Below are positions 43,294-52,557 of a DNA stretch of 64,000 nt, piece after piece. The notes beneath the pieces were generated by a model. It did no database searches. It had not been told where the DNA came from and saw only the letters and a program-made list of their open reading frames with translations. The DNA is from CAVVYV01 sp963818205 (GTDB taxonomy: Bacteria > Actinomycetota > Thermoleophilia > Solirubrobacterales > 70-9): the NCBI GenBank assembly GCA_963818205.1, contig CAWFRG010000001.1, forward strand, positions 62,001 to 126,000. Direction: 5' to 3'. A program made the translations under genes and the position numbers. The number at the start of each line of letters is the position of its first letter. Within the stretch, counting starts at the first letter, position 1.

Positions 43294-44221
43294 CCGCGGG
43301 GACCCGGTCGAGGGCCTCGCGAATCCGACTATCGGCATCCGCCTCGATGCCCTCCGCCCGCCGCCGCTCCGCGGTCGCGATCACGCTCTCCAGCTGGGCG
43401 AGGTTGTTGAAGGTCCCCTTTGCGAGCACGATTCCATCGCGATCGAGGGCGACGGCGAACGGGCTCCCCGGGATCCCGAGCCCGCCCCACAGCCCCGCCT
43501 CGGCGACCTCGTCGAAGACTCCAACTGCGACCTCCGGCTCGCGAGCGAGGCTCTGGATCGCTGGCTCGAGGCTGCGGCACATCTGACAGCCCTCCGAGGT
43601 GAATACGGCGAGCGCCGTTCGGGCCCGCTCGAGCGGGATCCGCGCCAGCAGCTCCGGCGCCGCTCCTCCCAGCTCCGGGCCCTCACCGACCACCTCGAGC
43701 GCTCCGGTGGAGCCGAGGCGGAGGCGGAGCATGCCGACCTCTCGCGCCAGCGCCAGTACGGCGACGGCTAGGCCCGCGCAGGCTGCGAGCGCCAGGCCGA
43801 GGCCGATCCCGAGCCACTCATCCGTGCTCAGCTCGACTGACGAGACGCTCGGCAGCGCGGCGAAGGAGGCAGCCAGAAGCAGGTTGCGAGCGACCCCCAG
43901 CCGGCTGACCCGGGAGCGGGCGCCAAAGCAGGCGCAGGGAGCACCGGCCTGGCCGCGAAGCAGGGCCCCGGCCATCACCGCCGCCAGCAGCAACATCAGG
44001 GCGGCGGCGCCGTACGCCGCCTGCTCGGACCCGAGAGCGACGCCCGCGGCGAGCCCGAGCTCGACCGCGATCAGCAGACCCCAGGCAAGGCCGCGGAGCG
44101 GTCCCTCGGCGAAGCCGAAGCTCGCCAGCGCGGCGCGGCTCGACGAGGGAGCCGCGAGCTTGGAGAGCGCTGCGACCGCGAGCACTCCTGCCAGCACGAC
44201 GCGGAAGACGATCTCGATCAT
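43286..44221 (-). CDS. MauE-like membrane protein fused to a thioredoxin-like (MauD-type) domain
   Basis: A 311-residue protein. The N-terminal ~165 residues form four to five membrane helices of the MauE/DoxX type (VFRVVLAGVLAVAALSKL, then GLAWGLLIAVELGLAAG, with GAPCACFGARSRVSR between helices). The C-terminal part (~205-300) is a thioredoxin-like domain with the redox motif CQMC in VFTSEGCQMCRSLEPAIQ and the cis-Pro region GIPGSPFAVAL. In methylamine dehydrogenase clusters MauE and MauD are separate proteins needed to form the disulfides of MauA. Here they are one chain, encoded immediately upstream of a MauA-like protein. Confidence 0.82.
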   Translation of the reverse strand: MIEIVFRVVLAGVLAVAALSKLAAPSSSRAALASFGFAEGPLRGLAWGLLIAVELGLAAGVALGSEQAAYGAAALMLLLAAVMAGALLRGQAGAPCACFGARSRVSRLGVARNLLLAASFAALPSVSSVELSTDEWLGIGLGLALAACAGLAVAVLALAREVGMLRLRLGSTGALEVVGEGPELGGAAPELLARIPLERARTALAVFTSEGCQMCRSLEPAIQSLAREPEVAVGVFDEVAEAGLWGGLGIPGSPFAVALDRDGIVLAKGTFNNLAQLESVIATAERRRAEGIEADADSRIREALDRVPAGA

Positions 44222-44253
44222 CCCTCGCGGCCCAAGCTAGCAGCCGCGGGTCG

Positions 44254-45386
44254 CTACTGGCCCAGCGACGCCCTCACCTTCTTGTTGCAGCGCTTGCGCT
44301 TCTTCTTGCTTTTCAGCTTCCGGCACTTGGCGAAAGGATCCCTCGGTGTCGCGGTCACCCCCGCCGCCGCGGGCTGACTGGCGAAGGGGTTCAAAGCTCC
44401 TCGGCTGCCCGCCACTGCCGACAATGTTCTCGTGCGCCAGGCCAAACGCATCCTCCAGCCCAGAGACCTTCGCGACAGCGGCGGCGCGCAGGCCGGCACC
44501 GGCAATCCGCGTATAGACCCCGGGCGCATTGGGCTCGGCGCATGCCAAAACCCCAACTGGTGATTCCCACCAGCCGGTAGCCGCCACCCTCGAGCGGCGT
44601 CTCCAGAGGCCCCCCGCTGTCGCCCTGGCAGGTGTCGACGCCGCCTTGCTCGAGGTAGCCCGCGCAGACCATCGTCGCCGAGTCGAATTCGCTGCCGTAG
44701 ACCAACACGGATCCGCAGCTGGCGTCGGAGACGATCGGCACGCTCGCCGCGCGCAGGGTATTTACGGCGGAGCCGCCGGAGACTGTGCTGCCCCAGCCAC
44801 TGATATCCACCAGCACTCCGGGAGCCCAGACCGCGCCCTCGTCCCCGCCGGCGATGTCGATCGTAGAGATGGTGGTACCTAGCGTGGCTGGCGTTTCCAG
44901 CACGAGATAGCCGATGTCGTTCTCGAGCGTGTTGTCATCGAAGATCGGCGGATTGGCGTCGTCACCCTGGTAGGCGACGCCGTCCACTGCGTGCTCGACC
45001 CCAGTGCTGGTATCGGAGAGTGTGGTCCTCCCCAGGACGACCTCGACGTCGTTGGGATCGATCCGCTTGGTCCCGTCGCCGCCCGGATCGCTGGGGTTGC
45101 AGACGTTGATGCCGCCGCCGCTGCTGCAGTCGGGGTCGGTGTCATAGACGCAATGCGCCGCGGTGAGCACGATCGAGGGTGTGATCAGGGACCCCCCGCA
45201 GAACTGCCTGCCGAACGCACTGCCACTGCCCGCCCGGACGACCGCCGCCTGCCACGGATATTGATCGATCGTTGTCGTCGTCCCACCCACGACCCGGGGC
45301 TCGGGCGATTGAGCGTCGGCGGCGGGCTCGGCCGTGAGCAGCGCTACTGCGAGGCAAGCCAGGAGGGCGACTCGGATCCTCCCCAT
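44254..45386 (-). CDS. Secreted trypsin-like serine protease (S1, frameshifted)
   Basis: A Sec signal peptide (VALLACLAVALLTAEPAADA) is followed by the activation-type site RVVGGTTTTIDQYPW and a chymotrypsin fold. The triad is His in LTAAHCVYD, Asp in ENDIGYLVL and Ser in CQGDSGGPLETP. The raw frame breaks near 44545 (one extra base) just after ITSWGFG. The next frame supplies the expected CAEPNAPGVYTRIAG. A second change near 44395 leads to a basic tail (KLKSKKKRKRCNKKV) at the stop. It is probably a secreted or envelope-bound endopeptidase. The Asp at the base of the S1 pocket (VDTCQGDSGG) suggests Arg/Lys specificity. Confidence 0.83.
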
Positions 45387-45433
45387 TGCCCCTTATTGAA
45401 TCGGAAATCGGTGAGCGATTCTTAAGCCTGCAG

Positions 45434-46471
45434 CTAACCGATCGCGACCATGCGCTCGATCGGCACGGTGGCGCGCTTGGCGATTTCCTCCGGCACCTTG
45501 ACCTCGTACTTGAAGTCGCGAAGGGAGTCGCGGACCTTCGGCAGGGTGATCATCTTCATGTACTTGCAGAAGGCCATCCGGTTGGCCTCGACCAGCTTCG
45601 CCCTCGGCGCGGCCTGCTGAAGCGGGTGGAGCATCCCGTTCTCGGTGGCGACGATGTACTCGCCCTCGGGATGCTCCTCCATGTAGCTGAGCATGCCGCC
45701 GGTGGAGAGCATGTGAACTCCGTCGGGATCGATGTCGCCGGCGGCGACGTACTCCATCGCCTGGGTCGCGCAGCCGCATTCGGGATGGATCAGGAACTCG
45801 GCGTCAGGGTGCTCTTCGCGCACCGTGGTGATGTCCTTGGGGCGGATCCCGGCGTGGACGTGGCACTCGCCGTCCCAGATGTGGAAGCGGGCGCGGCGCT
45901 CGGGGTCCTCCTTGATCCCGGTCTCCCGCTCGACGAACGCTCCGAGCCACATGTCGGGGCCGAAGAGGATCTCGGTGCCCTCGCCGTGCTCCTCCCAGAT
46001 GTGCTCGACCACGGCGACCGCGTTGGAGGAGGTGCAGCAGTAGTCGGTCTCGGCCTTGACCTCGGCCGAGGTGTTGACGTACATCACCACCTTGGCGCCG
46101 GGATGCTCGGCCTTCCAGGCCCGGAGCTGGTCGGCGTTGATCGACTCCGCGAGCGAGCAGCCGGCACCGAGGTCGGCGATCAGCACGGTCTTGTCGGGGC
46201 AGAGCACCGACGCGGTCTCGGCCATGAAGTGAACGCCGCAGAACTCGATCACCTCGGCGTCGGTGGCCGCCGCTTGCCGCGAGAGGCCGAGCGAGTCGCC
46301 GACGAAGTCGGCCATGTCCTGGAGTTCGGGGAGCTGGTAGTTGTGGGCGAGGATGACCGCGTCGCGCTCGGCCGCGAGCGCCCTCACCTCGCCGGTGAGG
46401 GTCGCGATCTCCTCCTCGTCGAGCTTGCGGGGAAGTTCTTTGACGGTGGGAAGCTGAAGCATGAAAGCCAC
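45434..46471 (-). CDS. nadA: Quinolinate synthase
   Basis: NadA condenses iminoaspartate with dihydroxyacetone phosphate to quinolinate in NAD synthesis, using a [4Fe-4S] cluster. The 345-residue protein has AVILAHNYQLPELQDMADFV, FCGVHFMAETASVL, HPGAKVVMYVNTSAEVKAET and the cluster-ligand segments HPECGCATQ and MAFCKYMKMI. Length and motifs match the family. nadC lies at 51638-52493, but no aspartate oxidase (nadB) is in the window. It stands alone here, convergent with nothing and divergent from the glycosylase gene. Confidence 0.94.
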   Translation of the reverse strand: MAFMLQLPTVKELPRKLDEEEIATLTGEVRALAAERDAVILAHNYQLPELQDMADFVGDSLGLSRQAAATDAEVIEFCGVHFMAETASVLCPDKTVLIADLGAGCSLAESINADQLRAWKAEHPGAKVVMYVNTSAEVKAETDYCCTSSNAVAVVEHIWEEHGEGTEILFGPDMWLGAFVERETGIKEDPERRARFHIWDGECHVHAGIRPKDITTVREEHPDAEFLIHPECGCATQAMEYVAAGDIDPDGVHMLSTGGMLSYMEEHPEGEYIVATENGMLHPLQQAAPRAKLVEANRMAFCKYMKMITLPKVRDSLRDFKYEVKVPEEIAKRATVPIERMVAIG

Positions 46472-46605
46472 CTTCGCCGAGGCAAGCCCCGGAGAGCTGC
46501 CGTTTCCTATGTTCGCCGCTCCGGCATCACGCCTCGAAGCAAGCGAATGAACTGACCAAAGATTAGCGCGCGGAGGTTTCGTGCCAGCGTCCTACCCTTG
46601 GCTCC

Positions 46606-47475
46606 ATGCCCGAGCTTCCCGAGGTAGAGATCACCGCTCGCCGGCTGTCCACCGCTTTGGAGGACGCCGAGGTCGAGTCGGCCCTTGCGACCGGGGTGGC
46701 GACCCTGAAGACATTCGAGCCACCGCTCGACGCCCTCGCCGGGTCCCGGGTCGCGGGCGTCCGCCGGATCGGGAAGATGCTCGCGGTCGATTTCGACCCC
46801 GCTCCGACCGACGGCGGCGAGCCGCTCACCCTGCTGATCCACCTGATGTCGGCGGGGCGGCTGCAGCTCTTCGACAAGCGAGGTTCGCTCCGCGACCGCG
46901 CATCGCGCTTGCTCGTCCGGGTCGACGGCGACCGGGAGCTGCGGCTGCGCGAGTTCGGGACCAAGCAGTCCGCCTGGGCGAAGCTGCTTCGCACCGCCGA
47001 GGTCGCCGACGACGAGGCGGTCGCCACCCTGGGCCCCGACGCCTGGCCGGCTCCGCCGCTCGCCGAGTTCGCCGAGCTGATCGATCAGCCGCGCCACCTT
47101 CATCCGCTGCTGCGCCACCAGCGCGACATCGCCGGGATCGGCCGCTCCTGGGTGGACGAGATCCTCTGGGAGGCCCGGCTCTCCCCCTTCAAGCAGGGCT
47201 CCGAGCTCTCCGACGAGGAGGTCGAGCGGCTGCACGCGGCGCTCCACGTCCTCGGCGACGCGCTCGAGCACTACGAGGATGCCATCGGCGAGAAAGTGCC
47301 TGACAAGCTGCCGATGCCGCTCAAGGTCCACCGGCGCGAGGGCGAGCCGTGCCCTCGCTGCGGGACCACGATCGAGGCCGTGTACTTCGCCGAGCATCAG
47401 ACGAACTACTGCCCGAAGGAGCAGACCGGCGGCCGGGTGCTCAAGGACCGCCGCCTCTCGCGGCTGCTGAAGTAG
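46606..47475 (+). CDS. Fpg/Nei family DNA glycosylase
   Basis: A 289-residue base-excision-repair enzyme beginning MPELPEVE, where Pro2 is the Schiff-base nucleophile and Glu3 the acid. IGKMLAVDF and the helix-two-turn-helix (GIGRSWVDEILWEARLSP) follow. The C-terminal zinc finger CPRCGTTIEAVYFAEHQ ... CPKEQTGG keeps four metal ligands, although the usual Arg and QTGGR region is spelled EQTGGRVLKD. The finger spacing suits an Fpg-type (8-oxoguanine) or actinobacterial Nei2-like enzyme. I leave the symbol open. Confidence 0.9.
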   Translation: MPELPEVEITARRLSTALEDAEVESALATGVATLKTFEPPLDALAGSRVAGVRRIGKMLAVDFDPAPTDGGEPLTLLIHLMSAGRLQLFDKRGSLRDRASRLLVRVDGDRELRLREFGTKQSAWAKLLRTAEVADDEAVATLGPDAWPAPPLAEFAELIDQPRHLHPLLRHQRDIAGIGRSWVDEILWEARLSPFKQGSELSDEEVERLHAALHVLGDALEHYEDAIGEKVPDKLPMPLKVHRREGEPCPRCGTTIEAVYFAEHQTNYCPKEQTGGRVLKDRRLSRLLK

Positions 47476-48474
47476 TCAGGCGGTCTGGGCCGCGATCGCG
47501 GGACTGCACGCGGCGAGCTCGTAGCTGCCCGGCATATCGCGGCGCAAAGCGGCAAAGGCGACGGCGCCCGCGACCAGCGGCAGCCAGAAGAGGATGATGC
47601 GGTAGGCGAACACCGCCGCGGCGGTGCCGGCGGCGGGCGCTCCGTAGACGATCAGGGTCCCGATCAGCCCAAGGTCGATGCCGCCGATGCCACCCGGAAT
47701 CGGCAGCAGGCCGCCGAGCTGTCCGATCAGGTAACCCATCAGGATGACCGTGAGCGGCAGGGAGATGTCGAACGCATGGAAGGTCGCCCAGAGCACCGCG
47801 TTGTCGAACGCCCAGTAGCCGACGGCCCCCGCCAGGACGCGGCTGTTTCCAGAGCGCAGGATCTGCGCGGCCTCGGCGCTCCCGGTTATCACCGCCCGCC
47901 GCACCGCGCTCACCCCGCGGCGCAACCGCGAATCCTCCGGGCCCGCGGCGTGTCCGGGCCCGAGCCGGGGCAGCGCCGCAACCGCGCCGATCGCGAGCGC
48001 CGCCACTGCCGCAGGGAACGCGGTCAGCCACAGCGACAGCTCCGGCCCGGCGAGGCCTACCGCCATCACCGTCCCGATCACCGCGACGGCGAGGAAGTTG
48101 ACGCCGCTCTTGATCAGGAAGAAAGCGACCGAGCGGCGCGCGATCCGCTCTCCGTCCATGCCGCCCCGGTGAAGGATCCAGGCTCCGAGCGCCAGCCCGC
48201 CGATGCCGCTGGCCGGAACCAGCGAGCCCATCGCGAGCTCGGACCCGCCGATCTGCCAGCTTCGCCGCCAGCTCAGGCCGGTGCAGAAGATCGGCCCGAA
48301 CATGACCACGTAGGACGCGAACGAGGCGCCCTCGAGCAACGTCGCGAGCGCCAGCCACTCCGGTCTGGCGCCGGCCAGGCGGTCCCGGACCTCACCGAGC
48401 CCGGGCGCAAAGACGACGATCGCGGCGAGAACGGCGAGGGCCACCATTGCCTGCAGCGCCCGGCGCCGCAGCAT
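47476..48474 (-). CDS. Lysylphosphatidylglycerol-synthase-like membrane protein (UPF0104/YbhN family)
   Basis: A 332-residue integral membrane protein with about eight helices, matching the flippase-like domain of the LPG synthase TM/UPF0104 family. It has GSLVPASGIGGLALGAWILH, FFLIKSGVNFLAVAVIGTV and the C-terminal PIPGGIGGIDLGLIGTLIVYG, the most conserved block. There is no C-terminal synthase domain, so it may move a lipid or act in polyisoprenoid/glycolipid transport. It is convergent with the glycosylase gene and divergent from the ABC exporter. Confidence 0.85.
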   Translation of the reverse strand: MLRRRALQAMVALAVLAAIVVFAPGLGEVRDRLAGARPEWLALATLLEGASFASYVVMFGPIFCTGLSWRRSWQIGGSELAMGSLVPASGIGGLALGAWILHRGGMDGERIARRSVAFFLIKSGVNFLAVAVIGTVMAVGLAGPELSLWLTAFPAAVAALAIGAVAALPRLGPGHAAGPEDSRLRRGVSAVRRAVITGSAEAAQILRSGNSRVLAGAVGYWAFDNAVLWATFHAFDISLPLTVILMGYLIGQLGGLLPIPGGIGGIDLGLIGTLIVYGAPAAGTAAAVFAYRIILFWLPLVAGAVAFAALRRDMPGSYELAACSPAIAAQTA

Positions 48475-48621
48475 GTTCCCCTGAAACTCGGGGGGAAGGT
48501 CGGTTGTGGGCAGCGCATCGGGTTTGATCTCGACTGCGGGCGGGATGCTCCGATTGTGACGGGCGCTGTCTGGCGGCTGCGGGAGTGAGGCGGCGACGCG
48601 ATCGCGCTAGCTTGCCTGCCG

Positions 48622-49626
48622 GTGGCTGACCAGGCGGCAATCCAGGCGGAAGGCCTGAGGAAGTCCTTCGGCAAGGTGGAGGCGCTCTGCGGCATCGACT
48701 TCAGCGTCCGCCCCGGGGCAGCGTCTTCGGCCTGCTCGGGCCGAACGGCGCGGGGAAGACCACCGCGGTCCGGATCCTGACCACGCTCCTGCGCCCTGAC
48801 GCGGGCAGCGCCCGGGTCGCCGGGCTCGACGTGGTCGCCGACGCGGCGAAGCTCCGCTCGCGGATCGGGCTGGCAGGGCAGTACGCGGCGGTCGACGAGA
48901 ACCTGACCGGGCACGAGAACCTGGAGATGGTCGGACGTCTCTACCACCTCGGATCGCAGCTCTCGCGCGAGCGGGCGACCGAGCTGCTCGGGACCTTCGA
49001 TCTGACCGAGGCGGGCGACCGGCTGGTGCGGACTTACTCGGGCGGGATGCGGCGGCGGCTCGACCTCGCGGCGGCGCTGGTGGCGCGGCCGCCCGTCGTC
49101 TTCCTCGACGAGCCCACCACGGGTCTCGACCCGGTCAGCCGGCTGGGGCTATGGAGGACGATCGAGGAGCGGGTGGCCGAGGGGACGACCGTGCTGCTCA
49201 CCACCCAGTACCTGGACGAGGCCGATCGGCTGGCGGATCGGATCTGCGTGATCGACCACGGCACGGTGATCGCCGAGGGGACCTCGGACGAGCTCAAGGA
49301 CCGGGTCGGGGGCGAGGGCCTCGAGGTCCATCTCGAGCAGCCCGCCGCAGGCGGAGGCGGCGGTCGGAGGCGCTGGCGGCGATGTGCGAGGAGCGACGCC
49401 GGTCGCCGAGGACGGGCTGGTGCGGATGCAGGTCGAGCGGCCGCAAGCGGCGCGATCGCGGAGGCGGTCACGGCGGCTGGACGGCGCCGGGGTGGCGAAT
49501 CGAGGACATCGGATCCGGCGGCCTACGCTGGACGACGTCTTCATCGTCCTCACCGGACACGCGGCCGAGCCGGAGAGCGAGGACGGCGAGCAGGACATGG
49601 CGGCGACCGAGGAGCGGGCGGCGTGA
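48622..49626 (+). CDS. DrrA-type ABC exporter ATPase (frameshifted)
   Basis: The GTG at 48622 begins ADQAAIQAEGLRKSFGKVEA. A missing G in a G-run near 48715 breaks the frame before FGLLGPNGAGKTTAVRIL (Walker A). YSGGMRRRLDLAAALVA, the Walker B VVFLDEPTTGLDP and TTQYLDEADRLADRI follow intact. Two or three more frame changes (49365-49490) hit the C-terminal domain, which resumes as RRPTLDDVFIVLTGHAAE, typical of DrrA/CcmA drug-exporter ATPases. Its TGA overlaps the permease start (GTGA). It drives export of a drug-like or lipid substrate. Confidence 0.82.
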
Positions 49627-50395
49627 GCGCGGCGGCCTAGCCCTCTCCGACACCGTCGTCCTGGCGGTGCGCAACCTGAAGCGGATCCCGCGGGCGCCCG
49701 ACCTGCTGCTCTCGTTCACCTTGCAGCCGGTGATGTTCGTATTGCTCTTCACCTATGTGTTCGGCGGCGCGATCGCGACGCCGGGGCACACCTACGTCGA
49801 CTTCCTGATCCCCGGCCTGATCACGCAGACGATGTTCTTCGGAGGATTCGTCACCGCCGTCGGCCTCTCGGACGACCTGAAGAAGGGGTTGATCGACCGC
49901 TTCCGGTCGCTGCCGATGTCGCGGGCGGCGGTGCTCGCAGGCCGGACGCTCGCCGACGTCGCCACCAACATGCTCTCGATGGCGGTGATGGTGGCCGTCG
50001 GGCTGATCGTCGGCTTCAGCTTCGACGCCAGCCCGTTCGAGATCCTCGCGGGGGTCGGGCTGATGCTGCTGTTCGGCTACGCCTTCTCCTGGATCTTCGC
50101 CTACTTCGCGCTGCTCGCCTCCTCGGCCGAGGCGGCGCAGGCGATCGGCTTCCTGGTGATCTTCCCGCTCACCTTCATCTCCTCCGCCTTCGTCCCGATC
50201 GACACCCTGCCCGACGGCCTTCGGCAGTTCGCCGAGGTGAATCCGTTCACGGTCGCGGTCGACGCGATGCGGGCCCTTTGGATCGGCGATCCGGCGGGCA
50301 ACAGCATCTGGGGCGCGCTCGTCTGGTCGCTCGGTCTGACCGGGTTGTTCGCGTGGCTCAGCGTCCAGCGCTACAAGCGCACCGTCAGCGCCTGA
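49623..50395 (+). CDS. DrrB/ABC-2-type exporter permease (frameshifted near start)
   Basis: The GTG at 49623 reads SAAA and hits TAG at 49638. Restoring one base (GGCC-TAG to GGCC-CTAG) gives LALSDTVVLAVRNLKRIPRA and an open frame to 50395. Six membrane helices follow in ABC-2 arrangement, with YVDFLIPGLITQTMFFGGF, the coupling-helix region KKGLIDRFRSLPMSRAAVL and FISSAFVPIDTLPDGLRQF, all typical of DrrB-like permeases. It forms the membrane part of the exporter with the ATPase in front. The end overlaps the arginase-family gene on the other strand by 11 bases. Confidence 0.85.
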
Positions 50396-51281
50396 TCACC
50401 CGACGGAGCACGCGCGGCCGAGTAGCATCCACGATGCGCTTCGCGTAGGCGCCTTCGCGGTCGAGATCGGGGTTGAAGTCCGCGACGCTGATCCCGAGTG
50501 GCCGGCCTTCTGCGACGAGGATGCCGAGCAGCTCCTCGAGCTCGTCCCAGGAGAGCCCCTGAGGCTGCGGATAGCTGACGGCAGGGAGCTCGCTCTCGTC
50601 GAGAGCATCGAGATCGAGATGGACCCAGAGCGAATCGGCGCCGCGAAGGTGGTCGAGGCCCTCCCGCGCCGCGGGGCCTGGCCCGATCTCCCGGATCCTC
50701 GGGGCGTCGAGCTGCTTCACCGCGGAGGGCACCCGCTCGCGCTCGAACGCCACGTCCGGGTCGAGATCGGCCGGCCTATGGCCGAGCAGCACCGTCCGGG
50801 CAGGAGGGATCAGCGGCGGGCGCCCCTCGATCGCGGCCAGCGCCTCGGGGCCCTGCCCATGGAGGATCGCCAGGTCCATGTCCGCGGACTCCCCCGTGGG
50901 CGAGCTTTGCCCGTCGTAGTAGTCGGCGTGCCCGTCGATGAAGCAGAGTCCGGCTTCGCGATCGGCTCGGCGCAGCCCGCCGGCGACGCCGACGAGCAGC
51001 GAGCAATCGCCGCCGAGGACCAGCGGGCGCTCGCCCCCCGCCAGCGTCCTGGCCACCGACCCGGCGAGCCGCTCCGAGGCTTCGATCAGTGCGTCGATGG
51101 CGATGATCCCGGAGCGCTCGTCGCGAATCGCCGGCCTCAGGACCGAGGTGACGTCTCCCTCATCGCGTGCACCGAGCCGTTCAACGAGTCCCGCCGAGCG
51201 CAGCGCCTCCGGCGCCCGCTCCTCCCCCTCTCCGGCCGCCGCTGAGTCAAGCGGCGCGCCCTGCGCTACCCAGCCGATCAG
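50385..51281 (-). CDS. Arginase/agmatinase/formiminoglutamase-family ureohydrolase
   Basis: Manganese-ligand motifs of ureohydrolases are present in order: LVLGGDCSLLVGVAGG, CFIDGHADYYD (the DxHxD block) and WVHLDLDALDES (DxDxxD). Upstream of the first ATG-like codon the frame stays open and encodes a typical N-terminus (GAPLDSAAAGEGEERAPEAL ... DEGDVTSVL). So the gene starts well before 51056. A non-standard CTG at 51281 would give 298 residues, the family length. Alternatively the true start is lost to an indel. Substrate (arginine, agmatine or other) cannot be decided. Confidence 0.78.
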   Translation of the reverse strand: MIGWVAQGAPLDSAAAGEGEERAPEALRSAGLVERLGARDEGDVTSVLRPAIRDERSGIIAIDALIEASERLAGSVARTLAGGERPLVLGGDCSLLVGVAGGLRRADREAGLCFIDGHADYYDGQSSPTGESADMDLAILHGQGPEALAAIEGRPPLIPPARTVLLGHRPADLDPDVAFERERVPSAVKQLDAPRIREIGPGPAAREGLDHLRGADSLWVHLDLDALDESELPAVSYPQPQGLSWDELEELLGILVAEGRPLGISVADFNPDLDREGAYAKRIVDATRPRVLRRVIRR

Positions 51282-51628
51282 CGGCCGATCACGCGGCGCA
51301 ACAGGCCGCGCCCAATCGTCAGGGGATGGCCGACCAGTGTCTCCAGGCGACCACCGATGCTCAGCGGGTCGCGGGCGATGCCCAGCACCGCGTCGTCTGC
51401 GTGGTGCAGGGCGAGGAGCTCGTTGCGCTGGTCGGGGAAGGCGCGCCGGGTCTCGGCGAAGTAGCGCTCCACCTCGGCGGTCCCGTCGTAGACATCGCCG
51501 GTCGCGACCAGCTCGTAGCGCGGGTGCTCGAAGGTGGCCAGGGTGGCGTCGAACTCATGCCGGTTCTCGGAGTCCATGTGCTCGCGGACGATCGACTCCC
51601 GCTTGCGCCGCATCACCGGATTCGGCAT
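51278..51628 (-). CDS. SnoaL/NTF2-like protein, possibly with an internal deletion
   Basis: A 116-residue protein. The N-terminal half (HMDSENRHEFDATLATFEHP, then YDGTAEVERYFAETRRAFPD) is a clear SnoaL-like helix-strand region. At HHADDAVLG it jumps to ARDPLSIGGRLETLVGHPLT, which looks like the extreme C-terminus of such proteins. The usual two to three middle strands (~40 residues) are absent. No frame nearby supplies them, so this is either a short variant or a gene with an in-frame deletion. It overlaps the arginase-family gene and precedes nadC only on the map, since nadC reads toward it. Confidence 0.65.
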   Translation of the reverse strand: MPNPVMRRKRESIVREHMDSENRHEFDATLATFEHPRYELVATGDVYDGTAEVERYFAETRRAFPDQRNELLALHHADDAVLGIARDPLSIGGRLETLVGHPLTIGRGLLRRVIGR

Positions 51629-51637
51629 CGGGCGACC

Positions 51638-52493
51638 CTACTGCTCCAGCCGCATGCTGAGATCGAGCGCCGGCGCCGAGTGGGTGAGCGCCCCGACCGA
51701 GACGAAGTCCACCCCGGTGGCGGCGATCTCGGCGACGTTCTCGAGGCTGACGCCCCCGGACGCCTCGAGCATCGGCGACTCCTCGCCGCCGGCCTCGCGA
51801 ACCACACGCCACCGCCTCGCGCAGTCGCTCCGGTTCCATGTTGTCGAGCAGGAGGCGGTCGGCGCCTGCCGCGATAGCTTCGCGGACCTCGTCGAGGTCG
51901 ACGCACTCGACCTCGACCTCCATCTCCGGCCGTGCCTCGCGGGCCCTCCGCACCGCCTCTCCCACTCCTCCCACCAGTACCGCGTGGTTGTCCTTGATCA
52001 GGATCGCGTCGTCGAGCCCCATCCGGTGGTTGGTGCCGCCGCCGGCCTTGACCGCTGCCTTCTCCAGCGCCCGCAGCCCCGGCGTCGTCTTCCGGGTGTC
52101 GAGGACCTTGGCGCCGCTTCCCTCTGCCGCCTCGACGAAGCGGGCGGTCAGGGTCGCCACCCCGGAGAGGTGGCAGAGGAAGTTGAGCGCGGTGCGCTCG
52201 GCGGCGAGCAGGGCATGGGCGGGGCCGGAGATCGTCGCCACGATCGCCGGCACCCGGTCGCGCCACTCTCCCTCCGCCGCCTCCACCACGAGGCCGCCGG
52301 CACCCGCCTGGCCGAAGACCTCGGCCGCGGCGTCCAGCCCGGAGACGACCCCGGGCTGCTTCTGGACGATCTCCGCGCGCGCCTCGTCCCGGTCGCCGAT
52401 CACCGCCTCGGCGGTGACATCACCCTTGCCGAGGTCCTCGGCGAGCGCGCGGGCGACCAGATCGCGCAGATCGGAGCTGTCGGTCCTCGGCAT
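51638..52493 (-). CDS. nadC: Nicotinate-nucleotide pyrophosphorylase (frameshifted near end)
   Basis: NadC converts quinolinate and PRPP to nicotinate mononucleotide. MPRTDSSDLRDLVARALAED starts it. GDVTAEAVIG, the substrate segment KVLDTRKTTPGLRALEK, AGGGTNHRMGLDDAILIKDN and ECVDLDEVREAIAAGADRLL are diagnostic. A frame change near 51810 is followed, in the next frame, by the expected EASGGVSLENVAEIAATGVD and SVGALTHSAPALDLSMRLEQ and the stop. The gene is therefore probably functional. nadA is at 45434-46471. Confidence 0.88.
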
Positions 52494-52557
52494 CGCCGCC
52501 AGCTTAGGTGGGTGTGGCGATCTCACGCAGGCGCTGTGTGAGACGTTTATTGAGCAG

